From the NCBI RefSeq assembly GCF_034661175.1, contig NZ_CP141058.1, positions 4,339,085 to 4,403,084 on the forward strand: DNA of 64,000 bases. The letters are read 5' to 3'. The position numbers and the translations under genes were made by a program. The DNA comes from Nocardioides renjunii (GTDB lineage Bacteria > Actinomycetota > Actinomycetes > Propionibacteriales > Nocardioidaceae). Each line of letters starts with the position of its first letter. The stretch's first letter is position 1. Positions 52,140 to 60,418 of this stretch are shown piece by piece. Under the pieces are notes generated by a model. That model worked only from the letters and a program-made list of their open reading frames with translations, was not told the origin of the DNA and searched no databases.

Positions 52140-52816
52140 CCACCGGCGCGAGCGACGCCCGCACCGATCCGCGGTCGGACCAGGAGCTGCTCCGGGCCCA
52201 CGTCGACGGCGACGCGGACGCGTTCGGCGTCCTGTTCACCCGCCACCGCGACCGGCTCTGGGCGGTCGCGCTCCGCACGATGGGCAATCCCGAGGATGCC
52301 GCCGACGGCCTCCAGGACGGCATGATCGCCGCCTTCCGACGGGCCGGCTCCTTCCGCGGCGAGGCGGCGGTCACGACCTGGCTGCACCGCGTGGTGGTCA
52401 ACGCCTGCCTCGACCGGATCCGCGCCGCCAAGATCCGGCGCCTCGACGCCCTGCCCGACGACGTCGAGGACCGCGGCACCCTGGTGGCGACCGCCGTCCA
52501 CGACGACCAGCCGGACGCGGCAGCCGAGGACGCCGAGCGACGCCGACGGGTGCTCGACGCGCTCGCCACGCTGCCGGCCGAGCAGCGCGCCGCGCTCGTG
52601 CTCGTCGACATGGAGGGCTACCCCGTCGCGGAGGTCGCCGAGATGCTCGGCTGCGCCGAGGGCACCGTGAAGTCGCGCTGCTCGCGCGGGCGCACCAAGC
52701 TCGCCACCCTGCTGGCCGACCTCCACCACCCGGCCGGTGACCCGCCTCACGGGAACCCGCCGCCCGACGGTCCCGTCCAACCCAGCGTCCGCCCGCGGGG
52801 ACCGCCCGTGCCCTGA
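52136..52816 (+). CDS. sigM: ECF sigma factor SigM
   Basis: 226 residues. Region 2 (DADAFGVLFTRHRDRLWAVALR) and region 4 (LPAEQRAALVLVDMEGYPVAEVAEMLGCAEGTVKSR) are clear. Its place after the MurJ/pseudokinase genes and before trxB matches sigM. ATG at 52136 overlaps the pseudokinase stop, so it is translated from the same mRNA. The C-terminal ~30 residues are Pro-rich and lie outside the sigma fold. Confidence 0.93.
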   Translation: MTTGASDARTDPRSDQELLRAHVDGDADAFGVLFTRHRDRLWAVALRTMGNPEDAADGLQDGMIAAFRRAGSFRGEAAVTTWLHRVVVNACLDRIRAAKIRRLDALPDDVEDRGTLVATAVHDDQPDAAAEDAERRRRVLDALATLPAEQRAALVLVDMEGYPVAEVAEMLGCAEGTVKSRCSRGRTKLATLLADLHHPAGDPPHGNPPPDGPVQPSVRPRGPPVP

Positions 52817-52848
52817 GCCCGACCCCGTGTGACCGACCCCTTCCGTCC

Positions 52849-52893
52849 GACCCCGCAGCACGACCCCGCAGCACGACCCCGCAGCACGACCCT
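52849..52893. repeat. 13-bp tandem repeats between sigM and the anti-sigma gene
   Basis: GACCCCGCAGCAC occurs three times exactly, head to tail, followed by a partial copy, in the 101-bp intergenic gap. Confidence 0.8.
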
Positions 52894-52917
52894 GACCTGC
52901 ACCGAGGAGGTGACCCG

Positions 52918-53664
52918 ATGTCCGATGCCGGACTGCCGCCCGACCAGGAGGCCGTACGCCGCCTCCTCGCGGAGGCGCGCCACGACGGGCCGCCGCCTCC
53001 GGAGGTCGTCGCCCGCCTCGACGAGACGCTCGCCGCCCTCGCCGCGGAGCGGGTGGACGGCCCTCCGCGTCGCTCGGGCGCGCACGAGGCACCGGACGCG
53101 CCGGTCGTCGACCTGGGTGCGCGTCGCCGGCGCCTGGCCGGCGCCGGCCTCCTCGCCGCGGCGGCCGTGGTGGTCGCCGGCGTCGCGATCGGCCAGGGCC
53201 TGCCCGGGGTCGGTGGCGGTGACGACGCCGGCTCGAGCGCCGGTGGGGCCGCCGACAGCAGCACCTCGAGCCAGCAGGACGACCAGTCCGGGCAGGACCG
53301 ATCTGCCCCGACCGAAGGCTCCGCCGAGCTGGCACCCGAGGCGTTGAAGAGCTCCGGGGCGGCGGCGCCCGAGGCCGACGTACCCGCGGTGTCCTCGGCC
53401 GACGCCGACCTCGACGACCGGCTGCTCGCACTCCGCCGCGGCCTCCGCGCGAGCCCGACGCGCGTGGAGCTGCTCGACGGGATGCGCGCACTGGCCGAGT
53501 GCGGGCTGCCCGACCTCGGCCCGGGGCGACGCCTCCTCGCCGAGGTCGACGACCGACCCGGCGTGGTCGTGTTCCGGCGCGCCGACGGCTCCGCCCAGCA
53601 GGCGGAGGTCTACGTGTGCGGCACGCCCGAGCCGGTGCGCACGGTCTCGCTGCCCGCACGCTGA
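52918..53664 (+). CDS. Anti-sigma factor for SigM (single-pass membrane protein)
   Basis: 248 residues. The cytoplasmic part ~1-70 is Pro/Glu rich with an R-R-L-L-A-E-A-R helix, followed by one TM helix (~75-95) and an extracytoplasmic domain with a Ser/Gln-rich stretch and two Cys. No ZAS zinc motif (HxxxCxxC) is visible. Position after sigM matches Rv3912, the SigM anti-sigma factor. ATG at 52918 follows GAGGAGGTGA. Confidence 0.8.
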   Translation: MSDAGLPPDQEAVRRLLAEARHDGPPPPEVVARLDETLAALAAERVDGPPRRSGAHEAPDAPVVDLGARRRRLAGAGLLAAAAVVVAGVAIGQGLPGVGGGDDAGSSAGGAADSSTSSQQDDQSGQDRSAPTEGSAELAPEALKSSGAAAPEADVPAVSSADADLDDRLLALRRGLRASPTRVELLDGMRALAECGLPDLGPGRRLLAEVDDRPGVVVFRRADGSAQQAEVYVCGTPEPVRTVSLPAR

Positions 53665-53688
53665 GCGCGCTGGCGACGACTCCCCCTC

Positions 53689-53716
53689 GGGAAGAACGCT
53701 GGCCTACGATCGGTTG
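53689..53716 (+). promoter_or_regulatory. Sigma-R/SigH-type promoter of trxB
   Basis: GGGAAG at 53689-53694 is separated by exactly 18 bp from GTTG at 53713-53716. The consensus for oxidative-stress sigma-R/SigH is GGGAAT-N18-GTT. It lies 65 bp before the trxB start. A TACGAT at 53705-53710 could add a housekeeping start. Confidence 0.72.
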
Positions 53717-53780
53717 AGGACGTCGTACGCCCCACCTCCAGCCCCACCCCAGCCGCACCTTCAGGAGTCACTGACCGCTC

Positions 53781-54794
53781 ATGAGCACCAGCACCGAGAC
53801 CCGCAACGTCATCATCATCGGTTCGGGGCCCTCGGGCTACACGGCCGCCGTCTACGCGGCCCGTGCAGCTCTCCAGCCGCTCGTGCTCGAGGGGTCGGTG
53901 ACGGCCGGCGGCGCGCTGATGAACACCACCGAGGTGGAGAACTTCCCCGGCTTCCGCGACGGGATCATGGGCCCGGCGCTGATGGACGAGATGCGCGCCC
54001 AGGCCGAGCGCTTCGGCGCCGAGCTGTTCGCCGACGACGTCGTCGAGGTCGACCTCACCGGTGACGTGAAGGTCGTGAAGACGGCCACCGACACCTACAC
54101 CGCGCGCTCGGTGATCCTCGCGACGGGCTCGGGCTACCGCAAGCTCGGCCTGCCGCGCGAGGACGAGCTCTCGGGTCGCGGCGTCTCGTGGTGCGCCACC
54201 TGCGACGGGTTCTTCTTCCGCGAGCAGGCCATCGCCGTGGTGGGCGGCGGGGACTCCGCGATCGAGGAGGCCACCTTCCTCACCCGCTTCGGCTCGAAGG
54301 TCTACCTCATCCACCGCCGCGACGGGCTGCGCGCCTCGAAGATCATGCAGGAGCGCGCCTTCGCCGACCCCAAGCTCGAGATGGTGTGGAACTCGGAGGT
54401 CGCCGCGATCAACGGCGGAGACCGCCTCGAGTCGATCACGCTGCGCGACACCGTCACCGGCGAGGAGCGGCAGCTCGACGTCACGGGCCTCTTCATCGCC
54501 ATCGGGCACGACCCGCGCTCGGAGCTGCTGACCGGCCAGGTCGACCTCGACGACGACGGCTACGTCCTCGTCGGCCACCCGTCGACCGCGACCAACCTGC
54601 CCGGGGTGTTCGCCGCGGGCGACCTCGTCGACCACCACTACCGCCAGGCGATCACCGCCGCCGGCACCGGCTGTGCGGCCGCGCTCGACGCCGAGCGCTT
54701 CATCGCCGCCCTCGACCACGAGGCCTCCACGGCCGGCGAGGCCGCCGCGGTGGTCCAGGCGATCGAGGAAGAGGTCCAGACCGCCGGAGCCTGA
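53781..54794 (+). CDS. trxB: Thioredoxin reductase
   Basis: A 337-residue flavoenzyme. FAD site G-S-G-P-S-G-Y-T-A-A; redox C138-A-T-C141-D; NADPH site G-G-G-D-S-A-I-E-E and H-R-R-D; C-terminal FAD motif A-A-G-D-L-V-D. Transfers electrons from NADPH to thioredoxin. Start ATG 53781. Confidence 0.98.
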   Translation: MSTSTETRNVIIIGSGPSGYTAAVYAARAALQPLVLEGSVTAGGALMNTTEVENFPGFRDGIMGPALMDEMRAQAERFGAELFADDVVEVDLTGDVKVVKTATDTYTARSVILATGSGYRKLGLPREDELSGRGVSWCATCDGFFFREQAIAVVGGGDSAIEEATFLTRFGSKVYLIHRRDGLRASKIMQERAFADPKLEMVWNSEVAAINGGDRLESITLRDTVTGEERQLDVTGLFIAIGHDPRSELLTGQVDLDDDGYVLVGHPSTATNLPGVFAAGDLVDHHYRQAITAAGTGCAAALDAERFIAALDHEASTAGEAAAVVQAIEEEVQTAGA

Positions 54795-54828
54795 GGCTCC
54801 CGTCCGGGGCGACCCGCCCACCGACGCC

Positions 54829-54856
54829 GGGAACAAGTGTCGGTGGGGTGGTGTTG
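54829..54856 (+). promoter_or_regulatory. Sigma-R/SigH-type promoter of trxA
   Basis: GGGAAC at 54829-54834, 18 bp, then GTTG at 54853-54856. Same layout as the trxB promoter, 41 bp before the trxA start, so trxA can be made independently of trxB under disulfide stress. Confidence 0.72.
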
Positions 54857-54897
54857 ACTCGGATGTCCCCCCACACGACCAACGAAAGGGCACTCCC

Positions 54898-55221
54898 GTG
54901 GCCAACATCGCCGCCGTGACCGACGCCGAGTTCGAGGCGCAGGTCCTCAAGTCCGACAAGCCCGTCCTGGTGGACTTCTGGGCGGAGTGGTGCGGTCCGT
55001 GCCGCCAGGTCGCCCCGATCCTCGACGAGCTCAACAAGGAGCACGGTGAGAAGCTGACGTTCCTCAAGATGAACGTCGACGAGAACCCCGTGACCCCCTC
55101 GTCCTACCGCGTCACCGGCATCCCGACCATCAACGTCTACCAGGGCGGCGAGGTCGTGAAGTCCATCGTGGGCGCCAAGCCCAAGGCCGCGCTCCTCAAG
55201 GAGCTCGAGGGCCTCATCTGA
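54898..55221 (+). CDS. trxA: Thioredoxin
   Basis: 107 residues with the W31-C-G-P-C35 active site, D-F-W-A-E approach and the cis-Pro loop G-I-P-T. GTG at 54898 follows AAAGGG. Electron donor for reductases; receives electrons from the upstream trxB product. Confidence 0.98.
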   Translation: MANIAAVTDAEFEAQVLKSDKPVLVDFWAEWCGPCRQVAPILDELNKEHGEKLTFLKMNVDENPVTPSSYRVTGIPTINVYQGGEVVKSIVGAKPKAALLKELEGLI

Positions 55222-55232
55222 TGTGACACGCA

Positions 55233-55256
55233 GTCGGGCGCGCTCGCGCGCTCGAC
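55233..55256. terminator. Hairpin between convergent trxA and GNAT genes
   Basis: A 10-bp stem (one G/T wobble) with a CTCG loop spans 55233-55256, 11 bp after the trxA stop. Confidence 0.65.
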
Positions 55257-55267
55257 GTGGACGTGGC

Positions 55268-55912
55268 CTAGTCGCCTGAGGCGGCCCGCACCGATCCGAT
55301 CGGGCGGGTCGCCTTCTGCGTGGGCCGCACGACGCCCCACATGCGCTCCAGCGCCAGCTCCACCTCGTCCTTCCACCGCAGGGTGGTGCGCAGGTCCATC
55401 CGCATCCTCGGCGTCGTGGGGTGGGCGCGCTGCGTCCGGAACCCCACGCTGCCGAGGAACTCCGCCGGCAGCACGCACCCGTCCGGCCGGCCGCGCGTGT
55501 CGCCGTACGCCTCGATCGCGGTGTGCCCGCGCTCGACGAGGTCGGCGGCCATCGCCTGCACCAGCACCCGCCCCAGCCCGCCGCCGCGCAGCCCGGGCTC
55601 GATCCACGCGGTCGCCGTGACCACGACCTCCGGCGAGGTCGTCGCGGTCGGCAGTGCCGCCGCCCCGGGCAGGTAGGCCGCAGGGGCGTAGACGATGTGA
55701 CCGACCGTCCGGCCGTCGACGCGCACGACGCGGCCGCACGAGCCCCAGTCGCGCAGGACGCCGGAGAGCCAGCGCTCCTTCTCGGCGACGCGCTGCTGCT
55801 CGTCGAGCTGGGCCCGGTCGACCGGGCCCAGCTCCCAGAACAGGCACGCCCGGACCGGGTCGGCCAGCTCCGCGAGGTGGTCGACCGTCAGGCGCGCGGT
55901 CTTGCGGGACAC
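55268..55912 (-). CDS. GNAT-fold acetyltransferase (Rv3916c-like position)
   Basis: 214 residues. N-terminal region with V-R-A-C-L-F-W-E, then a GNAT core with the acetyl-CoA loop R-G-G-G-L-G-R-V-L. Position between trxA and parB matches Rv3916c. GTG at 55912 has TAGCAT at 55920-55925 with a 7-nt spacer: leaderless. Substrate unknown. Confidence 0.83.
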   Translation of the reverse strand: MSRKTARLTVDHLAELADPVRACLFWELGPVDRAQLDEQQRVAEKERWLSGVLRDWGSCGRVVRVDGRTVGHIVYAPAAYLPGAAALPTATTSPEVVVTATAWIEPGLRGGGLGRVLVQAMAADLVERGHTAIEAYGDTRGRPDGCVLPAEFLGSVGFRTQRAHPTTPRMRMDLRTTLRWKDEVELALERMWGVVRPTQKATRPIGSVRAASGD

Positions 55913-55956
55913 GTCCTCGATGCTAGGGCACGACGGCGCCTGAGAGGATGGCGGGC

Positions 55957-57171
55957 GTGCGACCGATCCGACAGAGCAAGAAGCTGCAAGGCGTTCGCTA
56001 CGACGTGCGCGGGCCGATCCTCGTCGAGGCGCAGCGGCTCGAGGCCGAGGGCCACCGGATCCTCAAGCTCAACATCGGCAACACCGCGCCGTTCGGCTTC
56101 GAGGCCCCCGAGCAGATCCTCGCCGACATGATGCACCACCTGCCGCAGTCGCAGGGGTACGCCGACTCGCAGGGGATCTGGTCGGCCCGGACCGCGGTCA
56201 TGCACTACTACCAGTCCCACGGCCTGCGCGACGTCGGGGTGGAGGACATCTTCATCGGCAACGGCGTGTCCGAGCTGATCTCGATGGTGCTGCAGGCCTT
56301 CGTCGACGACGGCAACGAGATCCTCGTCCCGGCGCCGGACTACCCGCTGTGGACGGGCGCTGTCACGCTCGCCGGCGGCATCCCGGTGCACTACCGCTGC
56401 GACGAGGACGACGACTGGAACCCGGACCTCGCCGACATCGAGGCGAAGATCACCGAGAACACCCACGCCCTGGTGATCATCAACCCCAACAACCCGACGG
56501 GCGCCGTCTACAGCGAGGCGACGGTCAAGGCGTTGGTCGACATCGCGCGCCGGCACCAGCTGGTCGTGATGGCCGACGAGATCTACGAGAAGATCCTGTT
56601 CGAGGACGCGCAGCACCACCACGTCGCCACCCACGGCGGCAACGACGTGCTGTGCCTGACCTTCTCCGGGCTCTCGAAGGCCTACCGCGTCTGCGGCTTC
56701 CGCGCCGGCTGGGTGATGATCTCCGGCCCCAAGGAGCTGGCGACCGACTTCCTCGAGGGGCTCACCCTCATCGCCAACATGCGGATGTGCGCCAACGTCC
56801 CGGCCCAGCACGCGATCCAGACGGCGCTGGGCGGCTACCAGTCGGTCGAGGAGCTCATCGGGCCCGGTGGCCGCTTCTACGAGCAGTCGATGCTCGCCCA
56901 CGACCTCCTCAACGCCATCCCGGGCGTCAGCAACGTCAGGCCGCGTGGCGCGCTCTACTGCTTCCCGCGCCTGGACCCCGAGGTCTACGCGATCGAGGAC
57001 GACCAGGCCTTCGTCATCGACCTGCTGCGGGCGAAAAAGATCCTCGTGACGCACGGGACGGGCTTCAACTGGCCCACCCCCGACCACTTCCGGCTGGTCA
57101 CGCTTCCGGAGGCGAGCGTCCTCGAGGAGGCCATCGGCCGGATCGCCGACTTCCTCGCCACCCGGCGCTGA
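55957..57171 (+). CDS. Alanine-type aminotransferase (AlaA family)
   Basis: 404 residues, fold type I PLP enzyme closely resembling E. coli AlaA: Y-D-V-R-G-P-I-L, L-N-I-G-N-T-A-P-F-G-F, I-I-N-P-N-N-P-T-G-A-V-Y, D-E-I-Y-E-K, and PLP lysine in S-G-L-S-K-A-Y-R-V. It interconverts pyruvate/glutamate and alanine/2-oxoglutarate. The GTG at 55957 aligns with the AlaA N-terminus; an ATG at 55948 is possible. A -10-like GAGGAT lies 7 nt upstream of the GTG. Confidence 0.93.
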   Translation: MRPIRQSKKLQGVRYDVRGPILVEAQRLEAEGHRILKLNIGNTAPFGFEAPEQILADMMHHLPQSQGYADSQGIWSARTAVMHYYQSHGLRDVGVEDIFIGNGVSELISMVLQAFVDDGNEILVPAPDYPLWTGAVTLAGGIPVHYRCDEDDDWNPDLADIEAKITENTHALVIINPNNPTGAVYSEATVKALVDIARRHQLVVMADEIYEKILFEDAQHHHVATHGGNDVLCLTFSGLSKAYRVCGFRAGWVMISGPKELATDFLEGLTLIANMRMCANVPAQHAIQTALGGYQSVEELIGPGGRFYEQSMLAHDLLNAIPGVSNVRPRGALYCFPRLDPEVYAIEDDQAFVIDLLRAKKILVTHGTGFNWPTPDHFRLVTLPEASVLEEAIGRIADFLATRR

Positions 57172-57235
57172 CGACGCGGTGAGTCGCCTGTCACGAAGGC
57201 TCGCCCGCCCCTGCGCGGGACCCTAGGCTCCCCCC

Positions 57236-58003
57236 ATGCGCGACGTCACCTACCCGCCGATCATCCTGACCGCGAAGGCGGCCTTCCGGGCGCTCGGCCA
57301 GCGCTTCCAGATGACGGGCACCGAGCACGTGCCGCGCGAGGGCGGCGTGCTGCTGGCCTTCAACCACGTGAGCTACCTGGACTTCATCTACGGCGGGCTG
57401 GCCGCGAACCCGTCGGGACGCCTCGTGCGCTTCATGGCCAAGCGGGAGATCTTCGACCACGCCGTGGGCGGCCCGGTGATGCGCTCGATGCACCACATCG
57501 AGGTCGACCGCGGCGAGGGCATCGCCAGCTTCCACACCGCCGTCGAGCGGCTCCGGGCCGGTGACGCGGTCGGCATCTTCCCCGAGGCGACGATCTCGCG
57601 CTCGATGGAGCTCAAGGAGCTGAAGACCGGAGCCGTACGCATCGCGGCGGCCGCCGGCGTACCGGTGCTGCCGGTCATCCTGTGGGGCACGCAACGGATG
57701 ATGACCAAGGACCACCCTCGCGACTTCTCCCGCGGCAAGACCATCGCCATCCGCGTCGGCAAGCCGTTGCACCCCACCGGTGACGACCCTGTCGCGGAGA
57801 CCGCCGTGCTGCGGGCGCGGATGGTCGAGCTGCTGGCGGAGACGGTGCGCGCCTACCCGGCCGCCGAGCAGCCGCCGGGCGCCTGGTGGGTCCCGGCGTC
57901 AATGGGCGGCGGTGCCCCCACGCCCGAGGAGGCGGCGACCATGGACCTCGCCGAGAAGCGGGACCGTGCCCGCCGGCGGTCCGAGAAGCGGATGAAGCGC
58001 TAG
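57236..58003 (+). CDS. PlsC-type 1-acyl-glycerol-3-phosphate acyltransferase
   Basis: 255 residues with the acyltransferase boxes N-H-V-S-Y-L-D (HX4D), F-P-E-A-T-I-S and a C-terminal basic tail. Makes phosphatidate or acylates a related lipid. ATG at 57236 has TAGGCT at 57224-57229, 6 nt upstream: leaderless. Convergent with parB. Confidence 0.91.
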   Translation: MRDVTYPPIILTAKAAFRALGQRFQMTGTEHVPREGGVLLAFNHVSYLDFIYGGLAANPSGRLVRFMAKREIFDHAVGGPVMRSMHHIEVDRGEGIASFHTAVERLRAGDAVGIFPEATISRSMELKELKTGAVRIAAAAGVPVLPVILWGTQRMMTKDHPRDFSRGKTIAIRVGKPLHPTGDDPVAETAVLRARMVELLAETVRAYPAAEQPPGAWWVPASMGGGAPTPEEAATMDLAEKRDRARRRSEKRMKR

Positions 58004-58011
58004 GTCGACAA

Positions 58012-58033
58012 GACGACCTGTCGACAGGTCGTC
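58012..58033. repeat. 22-bp perfect palindrome centred on GTCGAC
   Basis: GACGACCTGTC joins its own reverse complement GACAGGTCGTC with no spacer, 8 bp after the PlsC stop. GTCGACA occurs three times between 58004 and 58050. It could be a terminator or a protein site. Confidence 0.6.
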
Positions 58034-58099
58034 ATGTGGCTTTGTCGACATTCCGGGGCGTTCTGAGCGTGCCGGTAGCCCGTTTCAGGCTCGGATCGG

Positions 58100-58162
58100 G
58101 GTAGTCCCCATCATTCGGGTCGCCCGTGGGCGCCTGGCACGACCCGTTCGATAGGGACTACC
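58100..58162. terminator. Long inverted repeat between plsC and parB
   Basis: GGTAGTCCC (58100-58108) is complementary to GGGACTACC (58154-58162), with a 45-nt interval that contains further GC pairing. It lies 38 bp from the parB stop between convergent genes. Confidence 0.5.
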
Positions 58163-58199
58163 GCGGGATTGGCCAAGAGGGTGATCCCGGCCGCCGGCC

Positions 58200-59216
58200 T
58201 CAGATCGGGCGGTCGTCCCGGTTGCGCGGGTCCATGACGTCGACGATGCGACGGAGGTCGTCGAGGCTGGCGAACTCGACGGTGATCTTGCCCTTGGCCT
58301 TGCCCAGGTCGACCTTGACGCGGGTCTCCAGCCGGTCCGAGAGCCGGTCGGCCAGCTCGGCGAGGCCGGGAGCGACGGGCTTGCGGCGTACGACGCGCGG
58401 AGCGCCGCTGTCCTCGACGCCCACCGAGACGATTTCCTCCAATCCGCGCACGGAGATGCCCTCGGCCGTCACCCGGGCGGCGAGCCGGTCCTGCAGGCCG
58501 GCGTCCTCGACGCTGAGCAGGGCGCGCGCGTGGCCGGCGGACAGCACGCCGGCCGCCACACGACGCTGGACGGCCGGCGACAGCTTGAGCAGGCGCAGCG
58601 TGTTCGAGATCTGGGGCCGTGAGCGACCGATGCGCTGTGCGAGCTCCTCGTGCGTGCAGCCGAAGTCCTCGAGCAGCTGGCCGTAGGCCGCGGCCTCCTC
58701 GAGCGGGTTGAGCTGCGAGCGGTGCAGGTTCTCCAGCAGCGCGTCGCGCAGCATGTCGTCGTCGTCGGTCTCCCGGACGATGGCGGGGATCGTCTCGCGA
58801 CCGGCCTCCTGCGAGGCGCGCCATCGGCGCTCGCCCATGATCAGCTCGTACGAGTCGGTGCCGCTCCTGCGCACGACGACCGGCTGCAGCAGCCCCACCT
58901 CGCGGATGGAGTGGACCAGCTCGGCGAGGGCGTCCTCGTCGAAGACCTGGCGTGGCTGCCGGGCGTTGGGTCGGACCTGGGTGATCGGCAGCTCGGCGAA
59001 GTACGCGCCCGACACCGCGGTCAGGCCGGCACCGTCGGCGGTCAAGTCGACATCGGCGCCCGAGGTGGCCACGGCACTGCCGTTCGAGGGGGCCGGGGAG
59101 CGGTCGGCCGACCCCGCGCTGCGGGCGTCGGACGTGGGCGGCTGGCTGGGGGAGGTCGGGATCAACGATCCCAGGCCCCGGCCGAGACCACGACGTGGCG
59201 GCGTGGCGGCGTTCAT
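58200..59216 (-). CDS. parB: Chromosome partitioning protein ParB
   Basis: 338 residues. CTP-binding/N-terminal domain with G-E-R-R-W-R-A-S and E-N-L-H-R-S-Q-L-N-P, central HTH (HEELAQRIGRSRPQISNTLRLL) and a C-terminal dimer domain. It loads at parS as a CTP-gated clamp and recruits ParA and SMC. ATG at 59216, 61 bp after parA. Confidence 0.98.
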   Translation of the reverse strand: MNAATPPRRGLGRGLGSLIPTSPSQPPTSDARSAGSADRSPAPSNGSAVATSGADVDLTADGAGLTAVSGAYFAELPITQVRPNARQPRQVFDEDALAELVHSIREVGLLQPVVVRRSGTDSYELIMGERRWRASQEAGRETIPAIVRETDDDDMLRDALLENLHRSQLNPLEEAAAYGQLLEDFGCTHEELAQRIGRSRPQISNTLRLLKLSPAVQRRVAAGVLSAGHARALLSVEDAGLQDRLAARVTAEGISVRGLEEIVSVGVEDSGAPRVVRRKPVAPGLAELADRLSDRLETRVKVDLGKAKGKITVEFASLDDLRRIVDVMDPRNRDDRPI

Positions 59217-59277
59217 GCGCGGTCCTCGCGGGGTGGTTCGGGGAAGGGGAGCGGCGGAGAGGAACGTCGTACGGTGC

Positions 59278-60417
59278 TCATGCGGGTGCTCCCTTGCTGG
59301 CGATCTCGCGGGCCGCCTCGAGGTAGGAGAGGGCGCCCGCCGACGCAGGATCGTAGGTCATCACGGTCTGCCCGTAGGACGGCGCCTCGGAGACGCGCAC
59401 CGAGCGCGGGACCGCGGTCTTGAGGACCTGGTCGCCGAAGTGGCTCCGGACCTCCTCGGCCACCCCGGCGGCGAGCCGGGTGCGGGCGTCGTACATCGTC
59501 AGGAGGATCGTCGAGATGACGAGGTCCGGGTTGAGGTGCTGGCGCACCATCTCCACGGTCTCGAGGAGCATGCCGAGACCTTCGAGGGCGTAGTACTCCG
59601 CCTGGATCGGGATGAACATCTCCCGACCGGCGACCAGCGCATTGAGGGTCAGCAGGCCCAGCGAGGGTGGGCAGTCCACGAGCACGTAGTCGAACCGGTC
59701 GTCGCCGACCTCGGCGGCACTGCCGACCAGCGGGTGCGCAGCGATCGCCCGCGCGAGGCGCTGCTCGCGCGCCACGACGCTCACCAGCTCAATCTCGGCA
59801 CCAGCGAGGTCGATCGTGGCCGGTACGGCCCACAGCCCCGGCAGGTCGGCGCACTCGGTCATCACCTCGACCAGTGGCCGGCCCTCGACCAGCATGTCGT
59901 ACGTCGACGGCACGCCGCGGTGGTGCTCCACCCCGAGCGCGGTGGACGCGTTGCCCTGGGGGTCGAGATCGATGACGAGGACCTTCTGCCCGAGCTGCGC
60001 CAGTCCGGCCGCCACATTCACGGTGGAGGTGGTCTTCCCGACCCCACCCTTCTGGTTCGCGACGACGAGCACGCGGGTGGCCTCGGGACGCGGGACGCCC
60101 TGCTTCCGGAGGCCGCCCGTGCGGGCCAGGACGGAGTGCTGAGCCGCCTGGGCGAGCGGCGTGCCCGGATCCGCGAAGTGGGCGTCCTGCTCCGCCTTGT
60201 CGCCCGCCGTGTGAGGCGCCCAGATGGGGCGTGTTTCACGTGAAACAGATACGGCGGAGGTTTCACGTGAAACACCATCCGCACCCGCGTCCTGTGGAGG
60301 AACCGGGGCGGACTGTGGATAACTGCGCTCACAGCCGTCGTGAGGACCGGTGGATAACCCATCGGAGGCTCCGGCAGCTGTTCCGTGGTCCATGTCGGCG
60401 GCGGGACGTTCGCTCAC
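59278..60417 (-). CDS. parA: Chromosome partitioning ATPase ParA
   Basis: 379 residues, deviant Walker A K-G-G-V-G-K-T-T near residue 125 and D-L-D-P-Q-G-N. A ~110-residue N-terminal extension carries V-S-R-E-T twice, encoded by two parS sites. GTG at 60417 lies 1 bp after the rsmG stop. It positions the origin by ATP-dependent gradients with ParB. Confidence 0.97.
   Translation of the reverse strand: MSERPAADMDHGTAAGASDGLSTGPHDGCERSYPQSAPVPPQDAGADGVSRETSAVSVSRETRPIWAPHTAGDKAEQDAHFADPGTPLAQAAQHSVLARTGGLRKQGVPRPEATRVLVVANQKGGVGKTTSTVNVAAGLAQLGQKVLVIDLDPQGNASTALGVEHHRGVPSTYDMLVEGRPLVEVMTECADLPGLWAVPATIDLAGAEIELVSVVAREQRLARAIAAHPLVGSAAEVGDDRFDYVLVDCPPSLGLLTLNALVAGREMFIPIQAEYYALEGLGMLLETVEMVRQHLNPDLVISTILLTMYDARTRLAAGVAEEVRSHFGDQVLKTAVPRSVRVSEAPSYGQTVMTYDPASAGALSYLEAAREIASKGAPA
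60232..60247. promoter_or_regulatory. parS site 1
   Basis: TGTTTCACGTGAAACA, the exact 16-bp ParB-binding palindrome, inside the parA N-terminal coding region. Confidence 0.97.
60260..60273. promoter_or_regulatory. parS site 2
   Basis: GTTTCACGTGAAAC, exact 14-bp core, 27 bp from site 1 (start to start of the cores), also within parA. Confidence 0.96.
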
Positions 60418-60418
60418 G

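Noticed and set aside
58012..58050. GTCGAC palindromes as degenerate parS
   Set aside because: They share no core with GTTTCACGTGAAAC beyond dyad symmetry.
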